A stretch of DNA of 64,000 nucleotides from Clostridiaceae bacterium. GTDB taxonomy: Bacteria; Bacillota; Clostridia; Lachnospirales; Lachnospiraceae. Position 1 is the stretch's first letter. Each line of letters opens with the position of its first letter. Below, piece after piece: positions 22,237 to 30,365 of the stretch. The DNA lies in NCBI GenBank assembly GCA_009911305.1, contig QXXC01000003.1:1-64000 (forward strand), in the 5' to 3' direction. A model generated the notes under the pieces. The model was not told where the DNA came from, ran no database searches, and saw nothing but the letters and a program-made list of their open reading frames with translations. The translations under genes were made by a program, and so were the position numbers.

Positions 22237-25200
22237 TTAATCCTCCTTTTTCTTTCTTCCGCATTTGTAGCCTGCAAACCCGAAGATTCCTGCACCGACT
22301 GTAAATGCAGCCGCAAGGCTCACCCACAAGCCGAGGCTGAAGTCGTCGCCTGTTTTCGGTGTGTCACGCAGCTCATTGTGCATGGTTACAACCGCCGTTT
22401 CGTCCGTCTTGATGGTCACTTTCTGGTCGGCGGGCAGGATATAGCCAGAGGATGCCTTGTCGCTGACCTCGGACACGGTGTATTCACCGATACGCAGCCC
22501 CTCAACAGTAATCTCACCTTTCTTGTCTGTCGTAAATGTCTGGTCATAACCATTGTCCCCAATGACACGGAAAGAGAAGCCCTCTACCTTGCCGTCAGAG
22601 GAAGTCTTGACGATTTTAAGGCTGCCTTTCTGTGCTTCATTTAAGAATCCTTTGCCCGCTTCATTCTCTACGTTATAGGTCTTGCCGTTTTCCTCGATGG
22701 ATACGGGATAGACGTTCTCATCAAGCACGAAGCCTGTCGGGGCGGTTTTCTCACGGACAAGGTACTTGCCGTAACGCAGGTCGTCCATCTGGTACACGCC
22801 TTTTTCCACCTCGCCCATCTCGCCGAGCAGCTTGTCTTTCTTATCCAGTTTTCCATCTTCGTTTGTATCCGAGTAAACCTCAAATACCGCACCCGTGAGC
22901 TTGTTTTCTGGGTAGTCCTTGTCTACCTTAGTCAGAGTGATATTGCCCGTGATGAAGTAATTGACAAGCTCAATCTCTACAACTTCATCAACCTCGCTGA
23001 TTGTCACGCTGATTTCTTCCTCGGAGAGTACATATCCTTTCGGGCTTTCAATTTCACGGATGACCCATGTGCCATACAGTACTTCCTCAAAAGAAAAACT
23101 GCCGTCATCTTCGGATGTGGCAGTCGCAATCGCAGTTTCCTTTGTATATTCTGTTGTGCTTGTCTGAAAGATGCCAATAACAGCGCCGCCTAAATCTTCG
23201 CCGTCCTCATTGGACTTCTTACCGCTGACAGAGCCGTAAATCAGTTCGTTTTCAATGGCTTCGCCCTCGTTTGCTGTGATATGCACAACGGCGGTTTCCT
23301 GCCCTGCGTACTCGAAGTCAACAGGATATTTCTCGTCGCTCATAAGGTAAGCGGCATTTGTTGATATTTCCTGCACATAGTAGCTGCCCATCGGTAAATC
23401 ACTGATAGCCTTACCATGACCGTTTTCATCAAGGAAGATGACTTCTATCAATCCGTCCGCAGGAATTGTTGTGCCGTCTGCGGCGGTCAGTTCCTCGGCG
23501 GCATACAGACCAAACGTAACGTCTTTGATTTCGCCGTTATTGCCCACGCCGTATGCTTCGTCCACTTCAAGGCTCTTGATTACGTCGATTTCCACACGCT
23601 GACGCTCGTTGTAAAAATCCGTGCCTGCTTCTGTCACTTCGATTTCCTGTCCCGCATACACAAGCTCCACGGCATGGATTTCCTCACTTAACACCATGCC
23701 ATACGGGGCGGTCACTTCCCTTACCTCGTACTTTCCGAGATAAAGTTCCCTGCTTTCCGCTGTGCCGTCCTCGCCCGTAGTGAGCGTATCTACAACCTCG
23801 CCTTTCTCGGCTCTTACCGTTCCGTCTGTCGTAATAATGTCCTCGGCTGCGGTAATCTCATAGACCGCACCCTCCAAATTATCCACGGCAAAAATCGGCT
23901 GGTACAGCCCCTTGTTTCCCGATACCCTGCTGAATATCTCCCCAGACTTTCCTACCGTGATTTTTCCTTTCTGTGCCATATTGGAGCGTTCCACCTTGAC
24001 AATGGTGATGCCGCTTTCCTCCTCGGAGTTTTCCTGCTCCACGTCAAAATAAACTGGCTCGGAGTCTAAAACATAGCCATATGGAGCCTGCACCTCAACA
24101 AGCGAATAGCCCTTGCCGTATTCTAAAGTCTGCGGCGTGATAAGCTCTCCGTCTGCGGTAGTGTAGAACGTGTCCATCTCCGTCACTTCGGGATAAGTGA
24201 ACGTCATTGTTACAAGGCTTCCGTCTGGGTCGTAAATCTGGAAGCCTGCCCCTGCATACGGGATAGCCTTGCCTGTTTCTATATCCTTTTTCACAATCTT
24301 GATATAGCTCTCAAAGTTGGCATTGTTAATGAGATAACGGTAGGTCTGGCTGTCCTTGCAGATAAATACGTCAAAATCTTTCATCAGCTCACGCCCGTCC
24401 CATCCAGAAGTCTGGTGTACCGTATAGATGCCGTATGGCATATCCTTTGTCTGGGCAAATCCGTTTTCGTCGCAAATGAGCGTGTCACGTTCCGTTTCCT
24501 CCGCCGCATCAAAGCTGCCTGCGGATTTCAAATATACCTCAAAGACAGCCCCCTCCTCTGGCGTTTCAATCTGGGTTTCGCCGTTGTCGGTGTGCTTGAT
24601 GATGGCGATATTCCCTTTGATGACCTGCTCGTTTACGTCATTCTTCGCAGAATTGTATTCCACGGTGTAAAGCTCTGGCTCTGCCCCCACATGGTGTACA
24701 GTCGTGTCCAGAAGATAGCCCTCGGATGGGGTAATCTCACGGACACTCCAATCGTTGCCGCAGATATAATATTTCGTTGTGAACTGCCCGTTCTCATCGG
24801 TGGTGTAGGTGTCAACAAGCTCCTCGCCTTTATAGATGCCGTAAACCGCACCTGCAAGGGAAGCGTCGCCCTGCGGCTTCTTTCCCGTTTCCACGTCGGT
24901 CTTTAATACCATGACATTGAACTTCTTTAAAATGTTGTGGAAGCTGCGGTTTGTAACTTTCTTCCACTCAATCGGGGCTGTCTGGGATGCAGGGACAACG
25001 TAACGGATTGCCGTATCCACTTCCTCAAGGGTATAAGGCGTGCTGCCGCTGATAAGGACGTTCTCAAACTTTGCCAGCCCGTTCTTGTTGGTTATGGCAT
25101 ATTCATCAACAGCCAATCCGCTTAAAGAAGTGCCGTAAAGGTGGAACTTCACGCCCTCCACCAGATTGTCCTCGGATGTTTTCACAACCTCAAGGCTTCC

Positions 25201-26388
25201 ACGCTTCAAAGTGTTGCTGAACGTGACCGTAGAAGTCTTTCCGCCAATGATTGTCACTGTCTGGGTTTTCTGCGGCTCATAACGGTCAATAGACTGCTCC
25301 GTAACAGTATAAGTGCCAGGGAATAACCCCTCCACTGTGAGATTTCCATTCTTGTCGGTTTTCACGGTCTTGTTAAAGCCGTCGCCTTTGATGGTGAAAG
25401 AAATCCCCTCAACAACCCCGTCCTCGGAAGTCTTTTTCAGTGCCACCGTGCCTGTCGGCGTTTCCACGTTGATATACGCCATCATGGTGTCCACATTTTC
25501 CACGCCCGTAATGACGTCCTGCAGGTTCGGGTCGCCGTAGGCAATCATCATCGCACCGCTGCTGACGGTCGGCGTGTTGTTTCTTGCTGCGGTAATCCTT
25601 GCCTTGCTGTCAATCGCCTTTGATGATGTGATAGTCAGCTTGTTCCCAGATTTAGATACCTTTACATTGCTGTCAGAGCTTGTAAAGGAATATTCGGACA
25701 ACACGCCGTTGCTGTCGGTCAGCGTAAGGCTGTATTTGCCGTCCTTATAGGCAAGCTCCTTTGTGATGTCTTTCTTCCCTGCCGACATAAAGCTCGGAAT
25801 CGTGCTGTGCCTTGTCATCAGCGACACAATCTGGTCGTAAGCCGCCCTCGCCCCGCTGTTCGCATAGTTAGAGCCAAAGTGCAGGCTGTAAACGGTCGTG
25901 CTTGTCTGGCTGTACGGGCTTGTGGCATTGCGGCATCCCGTGACGAACTCCCACACAAGGGTCTGGGTGGCAAGCCATTTCTCATCATCGCTCCCAGATA
26001 AATTCCCGCTGTTGCCCTGATACCCATAGAGCAGGGCAAGCCCCACCGCCTTCCTCTGTTCTGCGGAGAGGGCGTTCCAAGCGTTGGAAGAAGCCTTTGC
26101 CAATGTGTTCCCCGTTTTCAGCGGCACGCCCGGCTGAAGGCAGAACGCCGTTTCCCCGTCCACATACATACGGTATTTGTATTCGCCCGTCCCTCCTGCG
26201 GTATGACCGCCGATATTGGCACTGGAATTATACCTCATGGCGTTCCCTGCACCGTCGTAGGTGTGGGTAAAGCTAATCGTTCCGATGTCGCCTGCTGCAA
26301 ACGCTGTCGTGGCAGGGACGGCGGACAATGCCGTGACCGCAGCAAGGGCAAACGCCGCAGCCCTTTTGAATAATTTACGAATCTTCAT
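22237..26388 (-). CDS. Thioester-domain, Cna-B repeat, sortase-anchored surface adhesin
   Basis: A 1383-residue cell-wall protein. Residues 1-32 are a Sec signal peptide ending TTAFAA. An N-terminal thioester domain follows: C83 in ETAFCLQPG and Q142 in ATQTLVWEF are placed to form the internal Cys-Gln thioester that binds host or surface nucleophiles covalently. From about residue 290 to 1340 there is a series of SpaA/Cna-B domains recognisable by GxYTVxE-type ends (GTYTVTEQS, GKYLVREKT, GEYTVSEVS). The C-terminus has a sortase motif variant TPKTGD, a hydrophobic span and KCGRKKKED. CAGGAGGTAACG precedes the ATG. Such ICE-borne adhesins probably aid mating contact or host adhesion (inference). 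Confidence 0.92.
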   Translation of the reverse strand: MKIRKLFKRAAAFALAAVTALSAVPATTAFAAGDIGTISFTHTYDGAGNAMRYNSSANIGGHTAGGTGEYKYRMYVDGETAFCLQPGVPLKTGNTLAKASSNAWNALSAEQRKAVGLALLYGYQGNSGNLSGSDDEKWLATQTLVWEFVTGCRNATSPYSQTSTTVYSLHFGSNYANSGARAAYDQIVSLMTRHSTIPSFMSAGKKDITKELAYKDGKYSLTLTDSNGVLSEYSFTSSDSNVKVSKSGNKLTITSSKAIDSKARITAARNNTPTVSSGAMMIAYGDPNLQDVITGVENVDTMMAYINVETPTGTVALKKTSEDGVVEGISFTIKGDGFNKTVKTDKNGNLTVEGLFPGTYTVTEQSIDRYEPQKTQTVTIIGGKTSTVTFSNTLKRGSLEVVKTSEDNLVEGVKFHLYGTSLSGLAVDEYAITNKNGLAKFENVLISGSTPYTLEEVDTAIRYVVPASQTAPIEWKKVTNRSFHNILKKFNVMVLKTDVETGKKPQGDASLAGAVYGIYKGEELVDTYTTDENGQFTTKYYICGNDWSVREITPSEGYLLDTTVHHVGAEPELYTVEYNSAKNDVNEQVIKGNIAIIKHTDNGETQIETPEEGAVFEVYLKSAGSFDAAEETERDTLICDENGFAQTKDMPYGIYTVHQTSGWDGRELMKDFDVFICKDSQTYRYLINNANFESYIKIVKKDIETGKAIPYAGAGFQIYDPDGSLVTMTFTYPEVTEMDTFYTTADGELITPQTLEYGKGYSLVEVQAPYGYVLDSEPVYFDVEQENSEEESGITIVKVERSNMAQKGKITVGKSGEIFSRVSGNKGLYQPIFAVDNLEGAVYEITAAEDIITTDGTVRAEKGEVVDTLTTGEDGTAESRELYLGKYEVREVTAPYGMVLSEEIHAVELVYAGQEIEVTEAGTDFYNERQRVEIDVIKSLEVDEAYGVGNNGEIKDVTFGLYAAEELTAADGTTIPADGLIEVIFLDENGHGKAISDLPMGSYYVQEISTNAAYLMSDEKYPVDFEYAGQETAVVHITANEGEAIENELIYGSVSGKKSNEDGEDLGGAVIGIFQTSTTEYTKETAIATATSEDDGSFSFEEVLYGTWVIREIESPKGYVLSEEEISVTISEVDEVVEIELVNYFITGNITLTKVDKDYPENKLTGAVFEVYSDTNEDGKLDKKDKLLGEMGEVEKGVYQMDDLRYGKYLVREKTAPTGFVLDENVYPVSIEENGKTYNVENEAGKGFLNEAQKGSLKIVKTSSDGKVEGFSFRVIGDNGYDQTFTTDKKGEITVEGLRIGEYTVSEVSDKASSGYILPADQKVTIKTDETAVVTMHNELRDTPKTGDDFSLGLWVSLAAAFTVGAGIFGFAGYKCGRKKKED

Positions 26389-26441
26389 CGTTACCTCCTG
26401 TTTGTTCTCGTGTTGATAGTTGCTGACTGATTTTCTAACAG

Positions 26442-26464
26442 AAAAAGCTGCCCGTCTGGACAGC
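26442..26464 (-). terminator. Hairpin terminator between parB and the adhesin gene
   Basis: On the minus strand GCTGTCC pairs with GGGCAGC (loop of 4) and is followed by TTTTTC. It lies about 120 bases beyond the parB stop and about 55 bases before the adhesin ATG, so it may end the parAB transcript or attenuate adhesin expression. The rest of the 26389-26584 gap is purine-rich and holds no convincing gene. Confidence 0.6.
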
Positions 26465-26584
26465 CTTTAATATTTTCTTTTCTCGGATAGTTACTGGCAG
26501 TATCTAGGGGGAGAGGTGTGGAGAGGGGGAAGTGGAAAAAAATTTGCTGTCCCCCAAAGGGCAGACTTCTCCCCAAGTGTGCGG

Positions 26585-27532
26585 TTATCTTTCCTGCCCC
26601 CGCTGCCTTTGTAAGTGTCGGTTATAAAACTCCAACGCCTTTACGACAAAATCCGTTTCCTGCCCTCTGGGGATGGATTTTGGTATGAGCTTGGTTATCC
26701 GCTCGTCCTTAAAGGCAGGCTTCTCTTTCTGGTTTGGCTTATCCTCCTGCATGATGGACTGGATAACCTCGTCCGTGAGTTTTCCCTCCTGCATAAACTT
26801 TTTCATTTTGATAGCCTGTGCAAGTGAGGGCGTGGCATCATTGTAACCCATCGCTTCAAGCAGAGTGTACTGCTGTTCCTCGGAAAGATAAGAGATTTCC
26901 ACCGCAGGACGGAAAGCAATCTGGCGTTCATCTACCATTTGCAGGATTTCGGGTACAAGCTCGGTTAAGCGAATAAATCGGCGTATCTGGTCTTTACTTT
27001 CTCCAACAAGTTCGCCTAATTCTTCATCAGAACGCCCCTTTGATAAATTAGTCGCCAGTGGCGACGCATTTTCTTTCGGGGGTCTGCCTGCCTGTCTTTT
27101 CATTGCTTCTAACCGCATTTTATAAGCAAAGGCTTTTTCACTCGGCAGAATAACAGAGCGTTGTAAATTACTCTCAACCATGACGATAATCGCTTCATCA
27201 TGGGTCAGCTCCTTAACCTCGCATTTCAGTGTTTCAAGCCCTGCAAGCTCACAAGCCTTTTTCCTCCTGTGACCGCTGATAAGCTCATACCGCCCATCCT
27301 CTTTTTGCCGAACTGTCGCAGGGGTCATTACACCGCTCCGACTGACACTTTCCACAAGCTGTTCCATATCCTCATTCATTAAAACCTTGAATGGGTGGTC
27401 TGGAAATTCGTCAATCTCGGAAATGGGTATTTCCCTTATCCTGCTTAGATTCGCTTCTGCACGGCTCTCATCCGTTTCAAAGAGGTCATCGTATGCAGTC
27501 AGCTCGATTTCTGTTCTTTTGCTTCTCGCCAA
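26585..27532 (-). CDS. parB: ParB/Spo0J-type partition protein
   Basis: A 315-residue ParB family protein acting with the adjacent ParA in stabilisation of the element. The N-terminal ParB nuclease-like fold carries ISEIDEFPDHPFKVL, the GVMTPATVRQ strand and the CTPase-type motif ELISGHRRKKACELAG; a central helix-turn-helix region (DEELGELVGESKDQIRRFIR) follows. A TTG at 27532 with AGGAG 10 bases upstream is preferred; an ATG at 27562 exists but lacks a ribosome site. The gene overlaps the end of parA by 47 bases. The C-terminal tail (about 270-315) is charged. parS has not been proven in the window. Confidence 0.9.
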   Translation of the reverse strand: MARSKRTEIELTAYDDLFETDESRAEANLSRIREIPISEIDEFPDHPFKVLMNEDMEQLVESVSRSGVMTPATVRQKEDGRYELISGHRRKKACELAGLETLKCEVKELTHDEAIIVMVESNLQRSVILPSEKAFAYKMRLEAMKRQAGRPPKENASPLATNLSKGRSDEELGELVGESKDQIRRFIRLTELVPEILQMVDERQIAFRPAVEISYLSEEQQYTLLEAMGYNDATPSLAQAIKMKKFMQEGKLTDEVIQSIMQEDKPNQKEKPAFKDERITKLIPKSIPRGQETDFVVKALEFYNRHLQRQRGQER

Positions 27533-28313
27533 TCTCTGCAATCTCCTTTCCAAACTGCTCATAAGCTGCGGCTACCTTGCCGCCTTTGTCGTAGGCAAAA
27601 ATGCTTTTTCCCTCTGCGGTGGCTTCTACCGCACGGATGGAGTGGGGTATCTGTGTATCGAATACCTTGATTCTCTGCCCATAGGCTCTTTTTACCGTTG
27701 CGGTAATCTCCTTAGAGATGTTCGTGCGTGGCATTACCATCGTCATTAAGATACCGTCAATCCGCAGGTGGGGATTGATTTGCCGTTTGACCTTAGACAC
27801 GGAGCGAAGCAACAGCTCTAAGCCCTTTGCAGAAAGATAATGGGGCTGTGTCGGGATAACCACGCTGTCAGCCGCCGCAAGAGTATTGATTGTGAGCATA
27901 CCCAAACTCGGCATACAATCCACAAGAACCACATCGTAATTCTTTTTTACCTCATTGATGCAGGTTTTCAGCACGCTTTCACGGCTTATGGCGTTAATCA
28001 GCCTTACTTCCAAGCCCGACAGTTCAATGTTGGACGGGAGCAGGTCAACGCCCTCATCATGGTGCAGGATGCTTTTGGAAACATCGACGGGTTTATCGTC
28101 AATAATGTCCTGCATGATAGTGGAGAGCGTATCGGGCAAGTCGTCTGGTCGGCTGTAACCGAGCGACATGGTTAAATTTGCCTGTGCATCGGCATCAATG
28201 AGCAGGACTTTCTTACCCTGCTGTGCCAGAGTTACGCCCAGATTGACTGCCGTGGTGGTCTTTCCAACGCCGCCTTTCTGGTTGGTTAAAGCGATTACTT
28301 TGCAATTTGACAT
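27486..28313 (-). CDS. parA: ParA/Soj-type partition ATPase
   Basis: A 275-residue ParA ATPase with the deviant Walker A KGGVGKTTTAVNLG at about residues 12-25, the A' motif VLLIDADAQANLT and Walker B YDVVLVDCMPSLG. It would segregate the circular form of the element or support its maintenance, together with ParB. The ATG at 28313 has AAAGGAGG 8 bases upstream; in-frame upstream codons lack support. A palindrome at 28340-28362 overlaps a possible -35 TTGACA just upstream and may be an operator bound by ParA or ParB. Confidence 0.93.
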   Translation of the reverse strand: MSNCKVIALTNQKGGVGKTTTAVNLGVTLAQQGKKVLLIDADAQANLTMSLGYSRPDDLPDTLSTIMQDIIDDKPVDVSKSILHHDEGVDLLPSNIELSGLEVRLINAISRESVLKTCINEVKKNYDVVLVDCMPSLGMLTINTLAAADSVVIPTQPHYLSAKGLELLLRSVSKVKRQINPHLRIDGILMTMVMPRTNISKEITATVKRAYGQRIKVFDTQIPHSIRAVEATAEGKSIFAYDKGGKVAAAYEQFGKEIAEIGEKQKNRNRADCIR

Positions 28314-28339
28314 AGGTGCGTCCTCCTTTCGCATAGATT

Positions 28340-28362
28340 TAGCCACTTTGTCAAGGTGGCTA
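28340..28362. promoter_or_regulatory. Palindrome in the parA promoter region (operator or parS-like)
   Basis: An 11-base arm TAGCCACTTTG is mirrored by CAAGGTGGCTA around a central T, with one mismatch. On the minus strand the centre reads CTTGACAAAG and contains a candidate -35 TTGACA at 28349-28354. A matching -10 is not clear. The position, 27 bases before the parA ATG, suggests autoregulation. Confidence 0.5.
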
Positions 28363-28396
28363 TGTAAGAGTACCAGAGAACGACAGAACGCAAAAA

Positions 28397-28434
28397 AGCC
28401 GCTTACTCTTAAAAATCAATAAGAATAAGCGGCT
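28397..28434 (-). terminator. Intrinsic terminator after the 59-aa gene
   Basis: On the minus strand a 15-base stem (AGCCGCTTATTCTTA, one mismatch) with a short A/T loop is followed by TTTTTTG. It lies 13 bases past the stop of the 59-residue gene and separates it from parA. Confidence 0.85.
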
Positions 28435-28446
28435 CTGTGATGTGCC

Positions 28447-28626
28447 TTAGACATATTCAATTTTCATTCTCTTTACTGGTGCGTTTACGACCTTGAATAT
28501 CAGTTCGTCAACGCAGTCTGTATATCTGCCCTGCCGAATAAGCTGGTTTTTCAGCTCCACAAGGCTATGTAGTAAAATGCTCCGTTCTTGGCTGTCCACA
28601 TACAAATGATTTTTCTTTTCTCTCAT
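28447..28626 (-). CDS. Small conserved ICE protein (59 aa), paralogue of the gene at 1573-1770
   Basis: A 59-residue soluble protein, the first ICE gene inside the rlmD junction. It contains CVDELIFKVVNAPVKRMKIE, which matches the PVDELISRVAYAPTKKVKV of the protein next to the coupling gene, so both belong to one small family. The ATG at 28626 follows AAAGGACGGTGA; an in-frame GTG at 28635 is less likely. It has its own promoter (28653-28682) and terminator (28397-28434), so it is a separate transcription unit at the ICE end. A regulatory role, for example in excision or transfer control, is inference. Confidence 0.75.
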   Translation of the reverse strand: MREKKNHLYVDSQERSILLHSLVELKNQLIRQGRYTDCVDELIFKVVNAPVKRMKIEYV

Positions 28627-28652
28627 AAAGCTCACCGTCCTTTCTTGGCTTC

Positions 28653-28682
28653 ATTATACAAGAAAATGACGATAGCACTCAA
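28653..28682 (-). promoter_or_regulatory. Promoter of the 59-aa ICE-end gene
   Basis: On the minus strand TTGAGT (28677-28682) and TATAAT (28653-28658) are 18 bases apart, 27 bases ahead of the ATG at 28626. A consensus -10 supports a sigma-A promoter. Confidence 0.7.
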
Positions 28683-28726
28683 AGGTGTAAATCAAAGAGA
28701 AAAACTCCTCCTTTTCTAAGCAATCA

Positions 28727-30265
28727 TCAAATCATATGGAAATATCCCAACGCCTCCCTTATCGCCGCTTCTTTCTCTGGCGGGCATTTCGGCTGTCTGG
28801 AATTTTCTGATTTTGGCAGATTATAGTTCACCCTCTCGATAATCCCACATTTCTCTTTTACCTGTGCGATATACAAACTGCTGACTTTCAATCCCGTATG
28901 CTCCAACACATAATCCTTGATTTCCTCATAAGTTGCTTTGCTCTCCGCAGCCGTTAAATCAAGCTCGTCCATCTGAAGCTCCACCTCGATATGTTGGTCT
29001 GAATGAAGTTTGGACAATAAACATACCGTCTCCACATGCTGCGTTCCGCAGAACATATCGACCGGCCATGCCTCCTTTGCCTGATACCCGTTTTTCTTAA
29101 ACAGCTTCAAATCCCGGGCCAGGGTTTCGGGGGAGCAGGAGATGTAGACGACGCGTTTGGGTTTTACCTGCGCGACGGAGCGGATGAAGGCCTCTGTGCT
29201 GCCGCTTCTGGGTGGATCCATGAAGACGACGTCGATGGTTTCACCGCGGGAGGCCATGTTGACCATGAAGGCGCCCGCATCGTTGCAGTAAAACTGTACA
29301 TTTTTAATCGCGTTTCGCCGGGCATTCTGCACGGCATCCCGCACGGCGTCCTGGTTGAGTTCTACGCCGATCACGGTTCTGGCCCTGGCGCTGGCAATGA
29401 GGCTGATGGTTCCGATCCCGCAGTAGGCGTCGAGCACCGTCTCAGCGCCGGTCAGGCCGGCCAGATCGAGGGCTTTTTGGTACAGACGCTCGGTCTGGAC
29501 GGGATTGACCTGATAAAACGACTGGGATGAGATGCGGAACGTGAGGCCGCACAGGACATCCTCCATCCATCCGGGACCATACAGCACGTGTTCCTTTTGT
29601 CCCAGGACCATGCTGGTGTTCCTGCCATTTACATTCTGCAGGATTGTGGTGATCTCCGGGTGCGCGCTGCGCAGCGCCTTTACAAAATTATTTTTTGACG
29701 GAAATACGGGGGAGGCGGTTACGAGAACTACCATTGTCTGGTTGGTGGCAAAGCCGCGGCGCACTAAAACATGGCGCAGGAGGCCATAGCCGGTGTCCTC
29801 ATCGTAGGTCCGTATTTTAAAGGATTTCAGCATTTTGCGGATGGTTTCGATGATTTCCCCCGCCTTTTCGTCCTCGATGAGGCAGCGGCGGGCAGGGACG
29901 ATCCGGTGTGTGCCCTCCTGATAGATGCCGGACACGGGCTTTCCCTTTTGATCAATGCCGAAGACGGCGTGAACTTTATTTCTGTAGTGAAGGGGATGGT
30001 CCATCCCCAGGATCGGCTTTACAGGACAGAATTCCTTTAAGAGCGCTTCGACTGCGCGCTGCTTTTGGGCTAGCTGTTTCGGATAGGGGAGATGTAAAAG
30101 CTGGCAGGCGCCGCAGTCCCTGTATACGGGGCAGGCGTCTGCCTGTGGCTGTTTTGTCTTTGGCCGGGGAGGACGGTTCGTCCGTACAGCGGCCTTCTCC
30201 GTCCTGTATGAATGCTTAGAAAATGCGTTTCCGACCGCCTGGCGGCCTTTTTTATCTGGATTCAC
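28727..30265 (-). CDS. rlmD: 23S rRNA (uracil-5-)-methyltransferase RlmD/RumA with ICE-derived C-terminus
   Basis: A 512-residue class of SAM-dependent RNA m5U methyltransferase. N-terminal [4Fe-4S] ligands are visible in CPVYRDCGAC plus a later RRCLIED; the SAM site is VLDAYCGIGTISL, followed by VFMDPPRSG and the catalytic cysteine in VYISCSPETLARD. Family members normally end soon after the DMF..T.HVETV..L motif. Here the motif DMFCGTQHVETVCLLSK is followed by about 90 extra residues ending in LGYFHMI, encoded by more AT-rich DNA. This extension is probably ICE DNA that replaced the original 3' end on integration. The start is a GTG with GAGGA 7 bases upstream. Activity is likely retained, because the catalytic residues precede the junction. 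Confidence 0.9.
   Translation of the reverse strand: MNPDKKGRQAVGNAFSKHSYRTEKAAVRTNRPPRPKTKQPQADACPVYRDCGACQLLHLPYPKQLAQKQRAVEALLKEFCPVKPILGMDHPLHYRNKVHAVFGIDQKGKPVSGIYQEGTHRIVPARRCLIEDEKAGEIIETIRKMLKSFKIRTYDEDTGYGLLRHVLVRRGFATNQTMVVLVTASPVFPSKNNFVKALRSAHPEITTILQNVNGRNTSMVLGQKEHVLYGPGWMEDVLCGLTFRISSQSFYQVNPVQTERLYQKALDLAGLTGAETVLDAYCGIGTISLIASARARTVIGVELNQDAVRDAVQNARRNAIKNVQFYCNDAGAFMVNMASRGETIDVVFMDPPRSGSTEAFIRSVAQVKPKRVVYISCSPETLARDLKLFKKNGYQAKEAWPVDMFCGTQHVETVCLLSKLHSDQHIEVELQMDELDLTAAESKATYEEIKDYVLEHTGLKVSSLYIAQVKEKCGIIERVNYNLPKSENSRQPKCPPEKEAAIREALGYFHMI
29015..29045. other. Probable ICE attachment junction inside rlmD
   Basis: The junction is inferred from two signs: the codons change from GC-rich host style to AT-rich ICE style around the HVETVCLLSK motif, and the protein continues into an atypical extension. 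rumA/rlmD 3' ends are known targets of several Firmicute ICEs. The second att copy would lie outside the window, so the exact core cannot be fixed. Confidence 0.5.
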
Positions 30266-30322
30266 TGGGTGTTCCTCATCTTTCTGGTCTGTGGCTGTTC
30301 ACGCTGCCGCCACAGAATCGTG

Positions 30323-30348
30323 CGGTCTGCGCATTCCCGCGCAGACCG
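30323..30348. terminator. GC-rich hairpin between cytidylate-kinase-like gene and rlmD
   Basis: CGGTCTGCGC pairs perfectly with GCGCAGACCG around a 6-base loop. It lies 17 bases past the stop of the minus-strand kinase-like gene. There is no T tract, so termination is uncertain. Its core GGTCTGCGC also occurs in the long hairpin at 34609-34655. Confidence 0.45.
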
Positions 30349-30365
30349 ATCTGCAGTAACATTTT

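Larger units (their letters stand above)
1..29045 (-). mobile_element. Integrative conjugative element, Tn1549/CTn type (partial)
   Basis: The sequence shows a nearly unbroken minus-strand gene set typical of Tn1549-like conjugative transposons: VirD4 coupling protein, ArdC-like protein, PcfB, MOB relaxase, MobC, DpnD/PcfM protein, Toprim protein, DUF3848 protein, giant methylase-helicase, TnpV, Cna-B adhesin and ParAB. Only one end lies in the window. The secretion-channel ATPase, other channel proteins and the integrase are not seen and should lie before base 1. The right boundary is placed in the 3' part of rlmD, where base composition changes and the protein gains an unusual C-terminal extension; it is uncertain by some tens of bases. 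The cargo at 7.2-9.3 kb is far more AT-rich than the backbone. Confidence 0.88.

Noticed and set aside
26391-26576. Minus-strand frame of 61 codons between parB and the adhesin gene
   Set aside because: It overlaps a terminator hairpin and purine-rich leader, lacks a good ribosome site and shows no domain, so I treat the region as regulatory.
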